Shown piece by piece: positions 1-14,922 of a stretch of 64,000 nucleotides of DNA. This DNA is from Mugil cephalus. Lineage: Eukaryota > Chordata > Actinopteri > Mugiliformes > Mugilidae. Within the stretch, counting starts at the first letter, position 1, and every line of letters begins with the position of its first letter. A program made the position numbers and the translations under genes. Under the pieces are notes generated by a model that made no database searches, was not told the DNA's origin, and worked only from the letters and a program-made list of their open reading frames with translations. The stretch spans positions 14,039,501 through 14,103,500 of the forward strand of contig NC_061781.1 in NCBI RefSeq assembly GCF_022458985.1, written 5' to 3'.

Positions 1-69
1 CTGCACATTAGACAAGCGTCATAATAAATATTTCAGGTGTACAGTGCAACATTATTCAGTGTAACTCAC

Positions 70-3000
70 GGCAGTCTTGTTCATCGGAGTCATCCACACA
101 GTCTGATGTCCCGTCACAGTGCCAGTCATATGGGACACACTGACCTGTCCCACAGCGGAACTGCCCCAATTCACATCCTACACACACAGTTTAACACAGT
201 GTTTTTTATTATGCTACACAACTTACAACAATTTATCCACAGTTAGTCTACAAATAATGTTAATATTCTAATTTAAACACGTCTGAAACGTTTGCCGTCC
301 TATCTGAAAAAATAATTAGCTACTTTATCATATGTTTGATGGGAAAACCTGACAAGGGCAGAGAAACCTTCTACTGAGCTTCTACTAGCTTGTTGGTAAC
401 AGCATTGACGAGCATTGGAGACAAGCGTGCCAGCCAGCCCCCCCTCCAACAGTTACACAACCTTCACCGCTCTCTTCCCCGTTTGATGTTGTTCACTGAG
501 TGGCATCTGTAGAGATAAGGTACCACCACTCTACCGTCCCTGACGTTTTCCAGGAGAGATTGATTCAGGCAGCATAGTTCAGAGGCAGCGCACTCCATCA
601 GAGCCGCTCAAATAGGAATGCGCAATTCTGATGGTCTCTTTGACAGCCTGATTCATGGTGCGTGCAGTTCCTGTCCGGTCTGAGATGTAATTGGAATAAA
701 TAGTGGTACTGGGTGGTACCGCAACCATTTCAACCCAGATTCTTCATGAGAGGTAGTGTGAGGTGGTGATTGGTGGTGCATGCATGGGGTTGGTGGTCTA
801 TCCTTGTCTTGTCTTATCAAGCACTTTGAACACATTCTTCCCTGTTGACCCAAATTTTTCCTTACAATTGCAAAATATTGGGATTTGCTTATCCTAAAAT
901 AAAATTCTATAGTTATAACATGTATCCTATATATACACTATTAGCACTGTTTCTCCATTATAATGAAATGTAACAAGGGACAACATAACCTATTTATAAC
1001 TACATTGCATGTGACTAATCCTATACAGTTAGCGGTTTACAGTCTCCTATATTTAATGAGCCTTTTAAAGATGGATCGCTTCCACAACAGTGGTGTGTGG
1101 TCACGGCCTGTGCAGCTGCGCTAAAAGCCTCGTGTACCTTGCGTCTGTGTCTCCTATTAATTAACCCGCAAGCCACCAATCTGCTTTGCAACCGACTCGA
1201 CCGAACAGGCTGCGTGTTTAACTCTGTCTGCAGAAATCCTGGAAGAAAGCGCTTTTTCCTGCTCAGTTTACTAATGATAAAATTGCCCACAATGTGCTCA
1301 AAGGGAGCTGTTGTTTCAAGGCAGCGATCCCAGGGGTTTCAGTCTCACCTATAGCGTGGTAGCAGTTACAAGTGTTGCATACTGTATATAAACAGCTGAA
1401 AGGTCCACTCTATTTAAAGAGATATTTACCCCAGAAACAGGGGATATGTTTAATGTAAAACTATACAACTTGAGTTTAAAAGAAGTAAAATTTTGTTACA
1501 TTGCGTGAATAAAAGGAGTAAAAAAAAAAAAACGAAATTAAATAATAAGAATCTGCTTTGGAAAACATGAATATAGTGGCTATACGTGTAAGAGTAGGTT
1601 GACAACTTAAAGCCGTAGAAGCCAAGGAGAAACCAATCTGCAAGAGGCTTTCAAATGCAGCTGGTGTTTCCTGACAGCACTACTTCTGGGATACAGATAC
1701 AGTGCACTGAAGCTGAACCTTTCAACAGCACTATCTTGTGTGACGGTTCTCCTTACATTCTGAAAAGAACATCTTTGTAACTTTTCCTTAACCCTCAAAT
1801 TTCTGCCATCAACCCGACAGGAGCATAAGTCGACTGTGCCAGTTAATATTAGAAAAGGTAAAAGCAATCTGTAATAAAGAAACAGAAACGATCAGTGGTT
1901 CTTATCCGTGTTTATTACCTTGGGGAAATCTGATGTTTTCCTTTCCCTTCCCTTTAGTTTTTCTTTTGTAATTAGCAAGTTAAACCCACAGCAGGAGAGA
2001 GCGCTGCTCTATCCGTGGGTGAAGATAAGGATGCCCTCCTATTGCCCAACAAAGAAGAGCAGTAGTGGAATTTTCATTAGAATGAAGAACCCCAAAGGCC
2101 TTAAACCCCACTGTGCAATTACAATGGCACAAAAGAGGTGCCAGCAGGGATGCAAACTCATAACTGGAAATGTCACCCTAAAAAAAAGTCACTAAGGTAT
2201 TAGAAAACAGACTACAGTAAAGCTTACTTCCTGCGCTAAGGAAAATCAAAACTAAAACCGTCCTCGAAAGCGCACGTTGCGAAAACACCTGTCTGCTGCT
2301 ACTGCTGCTGCTGAAAACGCCTCATTCTTGTCATGTTCACGCTTTCCTCAATGCCATCTTGTCTTGGCGCAGCCCTCTGAACTCAATGGATGTGTTTGGG
2401 GAAAAGTTGAGAAAGCGGCTGCTGGCAGAATGAAACGCTGGACCCGTCCATGTTGTCAGAGCAAAGTGCGGCTGCCTATTTCATATGGAAATCAATGCAG
2501 CAGAATGCAGTCAATTGCCAAACAAGTGACTTTGGCTCTCACTGCTACACTCAAAAAACAGCTAAAAAAAAAAAAAACCAAGGGGCTCTGGCAGTAGCAC
2601 GGGTGCAAAAGAAACGCATAAACAGAGCGAAGAAGGAAAAAGCCCACCAGAACGGAGAAACATTTCGGTACATGCGTGGACAAAAGAGCGAGCGAAAAGA
2701 ACCGTGAATGAAGTTGTCACTATGGGATAACGTGGCCACTAGACAACTTATTTTTCCTCAGTACAGTGAGTCACAGCTCAGGTTAGTAGGAGGCTAAACC
2801 CCCATCCGCAGTCTCTTTAACGTGGACTGGGGGAGCTACAAAAGGATTTGTTCTCGATTTGTGTCAACGGTGTTCCAGTTTCTGACGCAGTGTTAGTGTT
2901 GCACAAGGATTTAGGCTCCTACACCGGAAAGAAGCTGGCATGCGCGCGATTTAACGTGCACACGCCTCGCCAAGATTGCGCCTTGAAAAGTTTGACCTGA

Positions 3001-4818
3001 CTCAAACTCAAAACAGCCTTGGTCAAAATCAAATCGGTTATAATCACATTAGCCAATATGTTGCATGACTTATCTATTTTTCCTCCACGTGGATGGACGG
3101 AAAACTTTATAATGCCATTAACGTTCTTAAAAGGTCATTCGGATTCCTCTGGCTAATGATTAATACAGAAAACAGCTTAATTTAATAACAAAACACGTCT
3201 GAAACAGCAAAAGTAACAGGGGATGGTTAACAGAGCGGCACAATGAAACCTCCCAAAACCGTCTCATTAGCTATTAATGCCAGTGTAAGCATTCAGCAGC
3301 CGTATCGAGTGTGAGGCCTGGATAATGTATTCCTAAAGGCCATGTTAGAAACAATTATCAAACTAAGGGATTTTTGTGAAGGATTAAGCACAGATTAGAC
3401 AAAGTACCGTGTCTCTTAGTTAAACATTACTGAACAACTGGCAATCTTGACACGAGACTCATAACAGAAACTTGTGTCCAACAGCCTGACTCACACACCA
3501 TCTTTCAGGAGACGCTTGACACATGCCCTGGGCATTCACAAGTAACATGTAGTTGTTAATTAAAACTCTTGTTAAACTTCTATTAATTGCAACAAATTTA
3601 AGATAATGATTGCCACGAACGTGCTGACGAAGTCGTCTGTTCTGCTCAAGTCATCGTTTTGTACGCTACAGCTGTGATCAGCAAAATTTCAGCTACAAGC
3701 TGCTGAGATTCAGAGGAAATGCCAAGTGAATTTTTTAAACGCCACCGTCTCGGCGTCAGCACAGGTGCCATGTCTTTTTGGCTCAGGCTGTCCACATTCT
3801 CTATTTGCGAGGAAACATGTTCAGGATATTTCATGATGAACAGTTACAAACGCCATAGCTGAGACCTTAGCGTTGGAAGTATTTGAAACTGAACTCCAGA
3901 CTGCTCCTTATGTAGAAATGAATCCATTCTGCGGCAGCTGCAGTGTAATTAGTTGCTTGATTCACACTAAGGAGCTTACATACTAAGGGTTGAGCAAAAA
4001 GAAAGCAGATTACAATTTGAGAAGTAGGATCTAGCTGGGCTACAAACACAACAGACAAGCATGAGATGGTCACGTATAAAGAGCAGTGTCTGACAAATTT
4101 GGTTCTGTCTCTCACTTTCATTGGCAAAAAAAAAATAAGTAAAGTTCTTCCTCAAGCTGGAATCAAGTTTGAATCGGTAGTTCTCAGCGTAATATCTGCC
4201 CCACCGAGTGAGATTTGTACCAGTGGCTCTCAGTCCTCACAGATTGTCTGTAAGTCACATGCTCTTTTCTGTTACCTAGCAACAGTAAAGCTCAGGCAAA
4301 AGTTCCTCAAGAGAACTTCCAATCTGTCCGAGGACGGCTTTGTGCTCAACCTTTAAAGTAATACTATGTGGCGAAGCATTTAGCCCTGCAGCCAGAATCA
4401 CTTTACCTACTGGCCACATCAAAAAAAAAATACTGGAAGGTATGATGAACTCTCCTTAAATTAAATCAGAGGGGGGTTTCTGAATCATCAGTAAAAGTTA
4501 TTTCCAGATGACTGCACTGCCATTTAACATAAGCTCGTTGCTCTAAAATTAGCTTTGATCCCCTTGTGTTGATTTGATTTGATGAGCAACAAGTGCACAG
4601 GGTGAATCACTAGGAAGCACAACAACTCTGCAGTTCCTCAGTGAATCACTCACTCACTAAGAGCCTGTGTGGACAAAATAAATGAATAAGTAAATAAATA
4701 AATAAAAGCAGGGATAAATGGGGGAGAAAAAAAAAACTCAGCACTCACCGTCAGTATGGCACCATCTAACACTGCATATGAAGAGGAGAAAGAGTTTAAG
4801 CAGCAGTGCTCTCCACAT
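70..4818 (-). CDS. lrp2: LRP2 (megalin), 5' end: signal-peptide exon and first LDL-receptor class A repeat
   Basis: Partial gene running off the left edge. Exon 1 coding part is 4818-4749 and exon 2 is 177-70, joined by a phase-1 intron of about 4.6 kb. Exon 1 encodes a hydrophobic leader starting [17 protein letters not shown] and ends in a GTGAGT donor. Exon 2 encodes one complete LDLa module of 36 residues (FRCGTGQC, then the acidic calcium-binding end [12 protein letters not shown]) and is bounded by phase-1 junctions, as LDLa exons are. LRP2 is a giant endocytic receptor of absorptive epithelia. The family assignment rests on signal peptide plus a first LDLa repeat resembling LRP2 repeat 1, and on synteny: LRP2 sits next to BBS5, KLHL41, FASTKD1, PPIG and CFAP210 in human. 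Teleosts can have lrp2a and lrp2b; I cannot tell which this is. Another LRP gene is possible but less likely. Confidence 0.82.
178..4748 (-). other. lrp2 intron 1, no other gene seen
   Basis: Between the two lrp2 exons I see only non-coding sequence with short spurious open frames, A-runs near 1520 and 2563, and an AAAT-type simple repeat at about 4683-4705. No RNA gene, recognisable transposon or extra LDLa exon was identified. First introns of this length in compact fish genomes often hold enhancers, but nothing here proves that. Confidence 0.6.
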
Positions 4819-5522
4819 TCTGGCTGGTCCGTCCAGCTCCGCTGTGCAGATGGAGGAGCTGTAAGGACTGGGGCTGGGATGCTGTTGCTTTCCTCTGTCT
4901 TTCTTGGCCCGCTAGTTGATGAAAAGGGGCGTGCACAAAGGCCAGGACAGCCGCTCCCCCAACCCAGCCTCGGCCCTCCGGGTAAATCCCTCTGGCCCTG
5001 GAATCTGCATAATGCCATGCAGGTCCTACTTGTCCTGCCCGAGTGCCAGTGATTTTTCACTCTCAGCGGGCTATCAGTGTTAGTTTACCCCTCTCTTGGG
5101 AATTAGCTGGGTGCTTGGGAGAAACATAATGAGGAGGGGGGCCATAAAACAAACAAAAATAATTAAATTAATAAAATGAAACCCTTCTAGCAGAGCACAC
5201 TGGAGGCACAAGCAAATAGTGCTCAGTGGATCTGGGTCGAGCTAACGCAAAGAGCATTACATTGTGTTTTTTACGTGCACCTGACCTGACAAGTGAAATA
5301 TAAAGCTTTAAAGCGTGCTTTCCATCCACGTCACAACACAACATTAGGAGGTCAAATGACATATTAGTGCGCACTCGAAGTAAACGGACTGTCAAAACTA
5401 AAAGACAACTGCCAATTAATAATACGTATCAGAAGCGGGGTTTAAGCAACGTGAGAAAACTAGTACTCGCCAGTCCTTTCACCGGATGGGTCGCTGTGCA
5501 CGATGACGACCAGAAGCTCAAC

Positions 5523-5534
5523 GCCGCCATCTTG
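5523..5534 (-). promoter_or_regulatory. YY1-like motif in the lrp2/ccdc89 divergent promoter
   Basis: GCCGCCATCTTG on the plus strand is the reverse complement of the YY1-type motif CAAGATGGCGGC. It lies in a locally GC-rich patch about 165 bp upstream of the ccdc89 ATG and about 700 bp upstream of the lrp2 ATG. The two genes are divergent, so the 4819-5696 interval probably holds both promoters. No TATA box is evident. Motif match only. Confidence 0.45.
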
Positions 5535-5573
5535 CGGCTGTTAAAATAACAGCGGGGGGCTCCGAAGAAGTGG

Positions 5574-5587
5574 TTGCTATAGCGACC
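5574..5587 (+). promoter_or_regulatory. RFX X-box-like site upstream of ccdc89
   Basis: GTTGCTATAGCGAC fits the X-box pattern RYYNYY-N(1-3)-RRNRAC with a 2-nt spacer and no mismatch. It lies about 110-123 bp upstream of the ccdc89 start codon, a usual distance for RFX sites in ciliary gene promoters. Together with similar sites near bbs5 and cfap210 it suggests ccdc89 is expressed in ciliated cells or sperm. Confidence 0.5.
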
Positions 5588-5696
5588 GAGCAACTGAAAC
5601 TTTTAAACGGTCATTTAATGCTCATTTGAAGCCGAGTTTTGGAGAGAAATTTGCTAAAGTTAGGTAACTTAATAATAAATAAATAAATATATCATC

Positions 5697-8236
5697 ATGG
5701 TGACTCCACAAAGTAATGTAGAAGACGTCCTGAAGGTAGAGGGGAGCGCAGTGGAGGTATGTAAAGCAAAAAGACCGAAAAATCACTGTATCACACTTTT
5801 TGCTCGAAGCTAAGCTAATAGTTCCACTTGCTGGTTTGCTGTTTTTTGATAACGTTTGTCTTTAACTTGTATTTAATTAAACAATGGCATTTTAAACATT
5901 TTAATACATACATAGTTGAATAGTTGAGTATCTAAGTTAGATGACCTAAATTATCCAGGCATGAGTAAAAATGAAGTGCAAGCTAGCTAGCAACAATCAA
6001 GTGTATTCCATCATTTTCTGATAAATTTCTTAATTCACCATAAATAATTCAGATTTATCACAACCCCCATTTTGTCTCCATACTGGGCATTTATATATAG
6101 CTACAAGTCAGTTCCACCTTTTTACTTTTATTACATAAACTGTATTTTCATTATTAATTCTTGCATCACAAGTGTTTACCATTAATATTATTATTATTGT
6201 AATAATATATTATTTGTGTATGTTTTTCTACCAAGAAGCACTAAATTGGCTTGTCCTGAATCGTCTCACCAGAGTTCTTGCGAGATCTGTCACCAGTCTA
6301 TTTCTAAATATCAGAATTAAAAATCAAGTATTTGTCAGGCTGCCATTTTCAGTTTTATTTTCAATTTTATGTATGCAACACCAAAACATATGTTGTATGT
6401 CTGAGAGCTTTGCATATCTAGGACAAGGTCATATATGAGCCATTGTGGACAACAATTACCCCATTAGTAAACACTTGGTTAGTCTGTTTGTCTGAGGAAG
6501 AAATTAACCTTCAACAAAACCAGATGAGATCAACTGTCTGTCTCAAACTGTTGGAAAGAGATGAATAATGGTTATGTTTTAACACAAGGTTTCTTTTGTT
6601 GCTAGCATAAGGACAGCATTCAGAAGTCTCTTCAAAATATTGCTACAGACGATACAACAGAGAGGATTCTGCGGTCCAGGATAGATGAGCAGTCAAGTTT
6701 GATCTGCATACTGAAACAGAGAGCAGATGAGATGCTTCTGCGATGTCAAGCCCTGCAAAAAATCAATAAGGAGCTTGAGGACCAAGTAACAGATTGCCAG
6801 AATGAATTGAACACTGAAAGGAGGAAATCAGACATGTTAGAGAAAAGATTTATGGATTTAGCAGCCAACAATCAAGCAATTATTGTTTTCATGGAGGAGT
6901 ACAAAAATCAGAATGCTCAGTTCGTACTTGAAAACAAGCGGCTGCGGGCGGAGAATGAGTCCCTGTTCTCCAAAAAGTTACAGGATAAAGAAGTGATGGT
7001 TTGTAAACTCAAGCAAGAAATCAAACTATTGACAGAAACACACACACACAAAGAAAATGAATATCGGTACGTTGTTCAAAATCTATTTACCAATATGCAT
7101 GTCATTAAATTTTATGTGTCAAGCTTAACATTTACTGAGTAAAGCTTCCAAAGTGTGATCTAAAGACTGTTTTATGTAATTATAAATGGTATATCATGAG
7201 TTTTTGACTATTATTTAAACAAATTCACAGTATGCAATTAACAGAGATTTATAAAACAGCAATATAGTTTGTGATGTAAGCACATGTTTTTTGTTTAACC
7301 TTTCATTTGTAGTGACCAATTTGCATCATTTTACATCAATATTTAAGGGAAAAATTAGCTGAGAGCGAGTCAGTGCTCCTGGAACAAGCAACTCAACACA
7401 AAGTCAATGAAACGTCACTACATGATCAGTTGCATGATGCTCATCAACAACACAGAGAAGTTTTGGAGAGATGTGAAGGTGTGTAGAAAGTATATAACCG
7501 TGTAAAAAGTGTATATTCTCTCTACTGCTACAGATCACTTGTAAAAATTGTGGTCTTTCTCCCTCAGACCTGAAGTTGAAACTACAAGAGACTAAAGAGC
7601 AGCTTGCGTTGAAGGAAACCAGCATGAGAGAAAGCTCAACAAGTTTTACCAAAGAGAAAGACAAATTATTGTGCATTGCTATGGAGAGAGGCAAAGTGAT
7701 ACAGGTGAACAAAAGGAGTATTTGTTCAGCTGACTAAAACAGCACATTTGCGCAGAAGGAATTATTCCCATCATTTTAATCCCAATTTAAAAATTTTCTT
7801 ACAAACAGGAGAAAAATGCTGAAATCCAGCAGCTGAAGATAAAATGGAAAGAAGAAAAGCAAGCACGGGTCAAAGCACAAGACAGGTACATTGTTCACCA
7901 ACAACGTTTCTTGGCGCTTTTGACTTAGTAAAACACTTTGTCCTTTTAAATTTTTAGGTTTGAACTGGAATCAGAAGCAGTTAATGCAGATCTCAAAGTG
8001 AAGTCTCTCCAGTCTGCTCTTAACGAATCCATGGCAAAGTTTGAGAAGCTAAACATGGTTTGTTGAAATCTGCAGTATTAAATTGTGTAACTGATTACTG
8101 CCCATAATTGGCTAAAGCCCAACACATTTTCTTCTCCATCATTTTACAGGATTTAGAAGCCTTCAAAGAACACAGCACCAACCTCCTCAAACAAGAAAGG
8201 GAGTTAAATAAGAAACTTCGCCATATGACAGGTTAA
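5697..8236 (+). CDS. ccdc89: Coiled-coil domain-containing protein 89
   Basis: Seven coding exons: 5697-5756, 6606-7066, 7348-7478, 7568-7704, 7809-7885, 7958-8057, 8150-8236 (1053 bp, 350 aa). All introns read as GT-AG and the frame is continuous. The protein is predicted to be nearly all coiled coil, rich in Glu, Lys, Gln and Leu. Stretches matching mammalian CCDC89 from memory include LRSRIDEQSSLICILK near residue 45, RFMDLAANNQA, ERGKVIQ, and the C-terminal KQERELNKKLRHMTG. Human CCDC89 is about 374 aa and intronless, whereas this copy has six introns, so the mammalian gene may be a retrocopy form. The mammalian protein has been linked to the HEY1/BC8 interaction and testis expression; its function is poorly known. 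The gene is convergent with atp5f1b, with stops about 240 bp apart, and has an X-box-like site upstream. Confidence 0.87.
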
Positions 8237-8349
8237 AGTCATCATGTAAGTGCTGCGTTTGCTGTTAATATAAAGATTTCCCCCCCAAGAATGTGTCTAA
8301 ACCAAAGAAAGTGAAGCAAACCACAGCACTTCTTTGTCACAATGTAACT

Positions 8350-8355
8350 TTTAAT
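8350..8355 (-). terminator. Candidate polyadenylation signal of atp5f1b
   Basis: ATTAAA on the minus strand lies about 120 bp downstream of the atp5f1b stop codon. It is a common variant polyadenylation hexamer at a plausible distance. No cDNA evidence is available. Confidence 0.4.
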
Positions 8356-8472
8356 TACATCTTTGGAGAAATAGAACCACAACACACATACATAGCATGA
8401 CGTTAGAAGCTCCTCAAATAGAAATGATACTGTACAAACGTCTCTCTCATAAAACCTTCCAACCTCAGACAA

Positions 8473-11629
<3,157 letters not shown>

Positions 11630-11674
11630 GGTTAAGAAGATGGCTGAAGGTGAGGGCACACTGCTTGCTCTGTC

Positions 11675-11686
11675 TGAGCATGCGCA
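11675..11686. promoter_or_regulatory. NRF-1-like site in the atp5f1b promoter
   Basis: TGAGCATGCGCA lies about 46 bp upstream of the atp5f1b ATG. Its reverse complement, TGCGCATGCTCA, matches the NRF-1 pattern YGCGCAYGCGCR with one mismatch. NRF-1 controls many nuclear genes for oxidative phosphorylation. A YY1-like AAGATGGCTG at about 11636-11645 is also adjacent. Motif evidence only. Confidence 0.5.
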
Positions 11687-12558
11687 CTCTATCGTGTTTC
11701 TATACGCCCCCTTTACCGCTCGAGGGCAGCACAAACTCATCATGTAGGATTTCACGTTGGGGGCTAAACAATCCAACCATACTACTGAAAGAAATTACAC
11801 TGTTATAAAGACTGTCCGCATATTATCGGAAAAATAAGGCGAACCCATGATTTTATGGATAACACTTTATTATATCGCATCATTTTTAACATTTGGGAAA
11901 TTACTTACAACACAGTGCCCATAAAAATAAAAAATAAAAACGATATTGGAGTAATATTTTTAACACAGCACCATACATACAACAGGTAAAACAGCAGAAA
12001 TACAGAGTAGGGTGATTTATTTTATTAGAAGAAAAACTATTAAATTACCTTCACCTGAATACATACCTTTCTGCCTGAGTCCATCTATGGATGTTCATTA
12101 AAATGTACCAGTGTGTTCTGACTTAATCTGAATTACAATAAAGAAACCATTCTGTAAAAACATACACATAGAGGAATTACATGTTTCTGTAGTACAACAG
12201 CTGTTCATGCTCCCAGATGTTAGAAGAGGACACTGTTCACTATTCACTATTCATTACAGAATCAACACACTTTATACTGAATGACAAGAGACAATAGGAA
12301 CTGCATATGAAGAAACGACACAAATCAAAACACACACAAGTGTTTCAGGCAAATGAATTTCAAAGCATCTGTAGGTTCTCTGGGGTCTCCAGTGGACCTC
12401 AAAAAAAAAACCTACAGCACCAAATGATGATTGAGACTCGACTTTTTTTGATGACCAGTTGTTTATTAGAAGACACAACTCTATTATTTTAGTGGAGAAG
12501 AAGAAGAAGAAGAAAAAAGAGAAAAAAAGAAAAAAAGAGATAAAAAGAGATGGAACGT

Positions 12559-13634
12559 GGACCTTACGGCCCAACCTCCAAACTGAGTGAGAAAGAGAAA
12601 CGGCTCCTATTTAAAGACTCCTGTTGGTGATTTGATGACGCCATGATGACGCCATCAATAACAATAACAAACGGGGCGTGGCTACCAGCCATAAGGACAA
12701 ATGTGGCTAATGACCACGCCCTTATGATACCTGCCCATAATGGGAGTGGACATTAGCCACATTTGTTGGCAAAAAATGACAGTCCAGCGTGGAGATTAGT
12801 AGCATTAGTTTGAATAATAGGCGTTCAGCGTCTAAATTGTAAAATTAATTAAAAAGGTGAAGAGCTGTTTTGCGATTGATTGTACCAACAGATTTGAAAA
12901 GCAGTCAGAGATATATTTTTACAGATATCTCCGTCTCCAAAAGAAAAAAGTAAATGGATCGCTGCATTACGAAGAAACAAGTGGAATCCAGGCACAGACA
13001 CCTGGTGTTGTGGTTCACATCTAATATCAGGTATTGTTTTATTGTTGGAACTGAAACAGTAGCTGTCGGCAACTACGCCAAAACAACATCTACAAACTGT
13101 CAGTCCTCCAGAACATAGCTTAAGAAGTAACTTAAGGTATGACTTAATCAAAAAAATACAGCATAGATTAATAATAAACTGAACATTTGTGATCCATTTA
13201 ACGTCCGGTCAGACGCTACAGTATTGTATGACTAACGTTACTTGTCAGTAAAGCTCTTAGCGTTAGCATCTTTTATTTAGCTATATTTATCATAACTGAA
13301 ATGACCAAAAACTAACTTAAACTACCTGAAACTGAGGCTAATCCACTTTTCCAAGTCCATACTAGTTTGTATGAATCACTGTGGAGTCCAGTTGCCCTTA
13401 ATTTGATTTGATCATCCACCTTGTCTCCGGTCTCGCTGTATTTACGATACATTTCTCCACTCAGGGGGGCGTGGCCCTGGGCGGCAGTGTCCGCAAGGGG
13501 CGTGGTCATTAGCCACATTTGTCCTTATGGCTGGTAGCCACGCCCCATTTGGTCCTGTTATTGTAATTTCCGGAGTGTTTAAATAGGAGCCGTTTGTCTT
13601 TCTCACTAAGTTTGGAGGTTGGGCTGTAAGGTCC
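12559..13634. mobile_element. Non-autonomous DNA transposon-like element with long TIRs, copy 1
   Basis: The segment begins GGACCTTACGGCCCAACC and ends with a near reverse complement (GGTTGGGCTGTAAGGTCC). The left arm (about 12559-12723) pairs with the right arm (about 13490-13634), interrupted by an internal ~20-30 nt length difference near 12622-12660. Between the arms is a decayed THAP-like exon, so it looks like an internally deleted relative of a THAP-bearing transposon. THAP N-termini occur in P, Kolobok and some ISL2EU/Harbinger-like transposases. I cannot assign the superfamily because no clear target-site duplication is visible. Confidence 0.7.
12857..13030 (+). pseudogene. Decayed THAP zinc-finger exon, copy 1
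   Basis: Read with one frame change in the A-run, the exon gives the THAP pattern: C-x4-C (CFAIDC), a conserved W (KWIAALRRNKWNPG), then C-x2-H (CGSH) and a splice-donor-like GTATTG after ISG. The AVPTF-box end is missing. It is non-functional as it stands because the two halves lie in different frames. It is probably the first exon of a former transposase or THAP gene carried inside the TIR element. Confidence 0.6.
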
Positions 13635-14922
13635 AACCTCCTCCGCTGACTCTGGTCTGTCCAACCCAACAGCCAGATGATCAGCCCACTGCGGCTGCAG
13701 GTGGAGGTCTCAGCCTCCTCAAGACACCAAGCTCACGCTTACGGTGTAGCCCCCAGCCAATCCAGTGGAAGGCCATTAGTGGCCCTTATAGTATTTTTAT
13801 ACTATAATAGGCACATTCTCTCTGTGCCTGTCTGGGTTTTCGTGGCCCCACTCAGTCATGACCTCCATAATGTCATGTGCTGCCTAGGGTCTCTTCAGAC
13901 CTTGACCATACTTAGGTATTGTCAGGCTTCTCCATGACTGAAGAAATCAAATGTTAACTTGGTGTTTTGATACAGCACTGTACGGGTTATGCGAGAATAG
14001 TTAATAATAAAACATCAAACATAACATTATATGCAAAAGGAATCACTTTTACTCACTAGACAAAGCTTTCTCATCAGTAAAATCAGTCGGTAGTTCTCAG
14101 GATGACTCTCCAGTATAATGAATAGGAGGGGCTAATAAACTGACACCTGAAGTGTCATATCCAGGTTCAGAGCTTGTCGTAGAAATGAAGAGTTAAATGT
14201 GTTACACTGACTCCATGAATTATGGATAACACTTTATTATATCACATCATTTTTATCATTTGGGAAATTACTTACAACACAGTGCCCATATTTTTTTTTT
14301 TTTAAATCACAATATTGGAGTAATATTTTTAACACAGCTCCATACAGACAACAGGTAAAACAGCAGAAATACAGAGTAGGGTGATTTATTTTATTAGAAG
14401 AAAAACTATTAAATTACCTTCACCTGAATACATACCTTTCTGCCTGAGTCCATCTATAGATGTTCATTAAAATGTACCAGTGTGTTCTGACTAAATCTGA
14501 ATTACAATAAAGAAACCATTCTGCGAAAACATACACATAGAGGAATTACATGTTTCTGTAGTACAACAGCTGTTCATGCTCCCAGATGTTAGAAGAGGAC
14601 ACTGTTCACTATTCACTATTCATTACAGAATCAACACACTTTAGGAGCTTCATATACTGAATGACAAGAGACAATAGGAACTGCATATGAAGAAATGATA
14701 CAAATCAAAACACACACAAGTGTTTCAGGCAAATGAATTTCAAAAGCACCTGTAGGTTCTCTGGGGTCTCCAGTGGACCTCAAAAAAATGATGATTGAGA
14801 CTCGACTTTTTTTGATGACCAGTTGTTTATTAGAAGACACAACTCTGTTATTTTAGTGGAGGAGAAGAAGAAGAAGAAAAAAGAAAAAAAAGAAAAAAAA
14901 GAGATAAAAAGAGATGGAACGT

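Larger units (their letters stand above)
11855..14221. repeat. Tandem unit, copy 1
   Basis: First copy, 2367 bp. It differs most from the other two. It lacks an 11-bp stretch present near 14644 and 17009 in copies 2 and 3 (just before TATACTGAATGAC), and it carries several private substitutions. It contains a purine-rich GAA/A-run tract at about 12495-12550. No intact coding frame was found outside the element. Confidence 0.88.

Noticed and set aside
4650-5060. A 136-codon minus-strand frame over the lrp2 first exon
   Set aside because: It uses a different frame. The lrp2 leader frame starting at 4818 gives a signal peptide and joins exon 2 in phase.
12559-13634. Assigning the TIR element to the P, Kolobok or Harbinger superfamily
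   Set aside because: The termini and the absence of a clear target-site duplication do not single out one superfamily; the THAP motif alone is shared by several.
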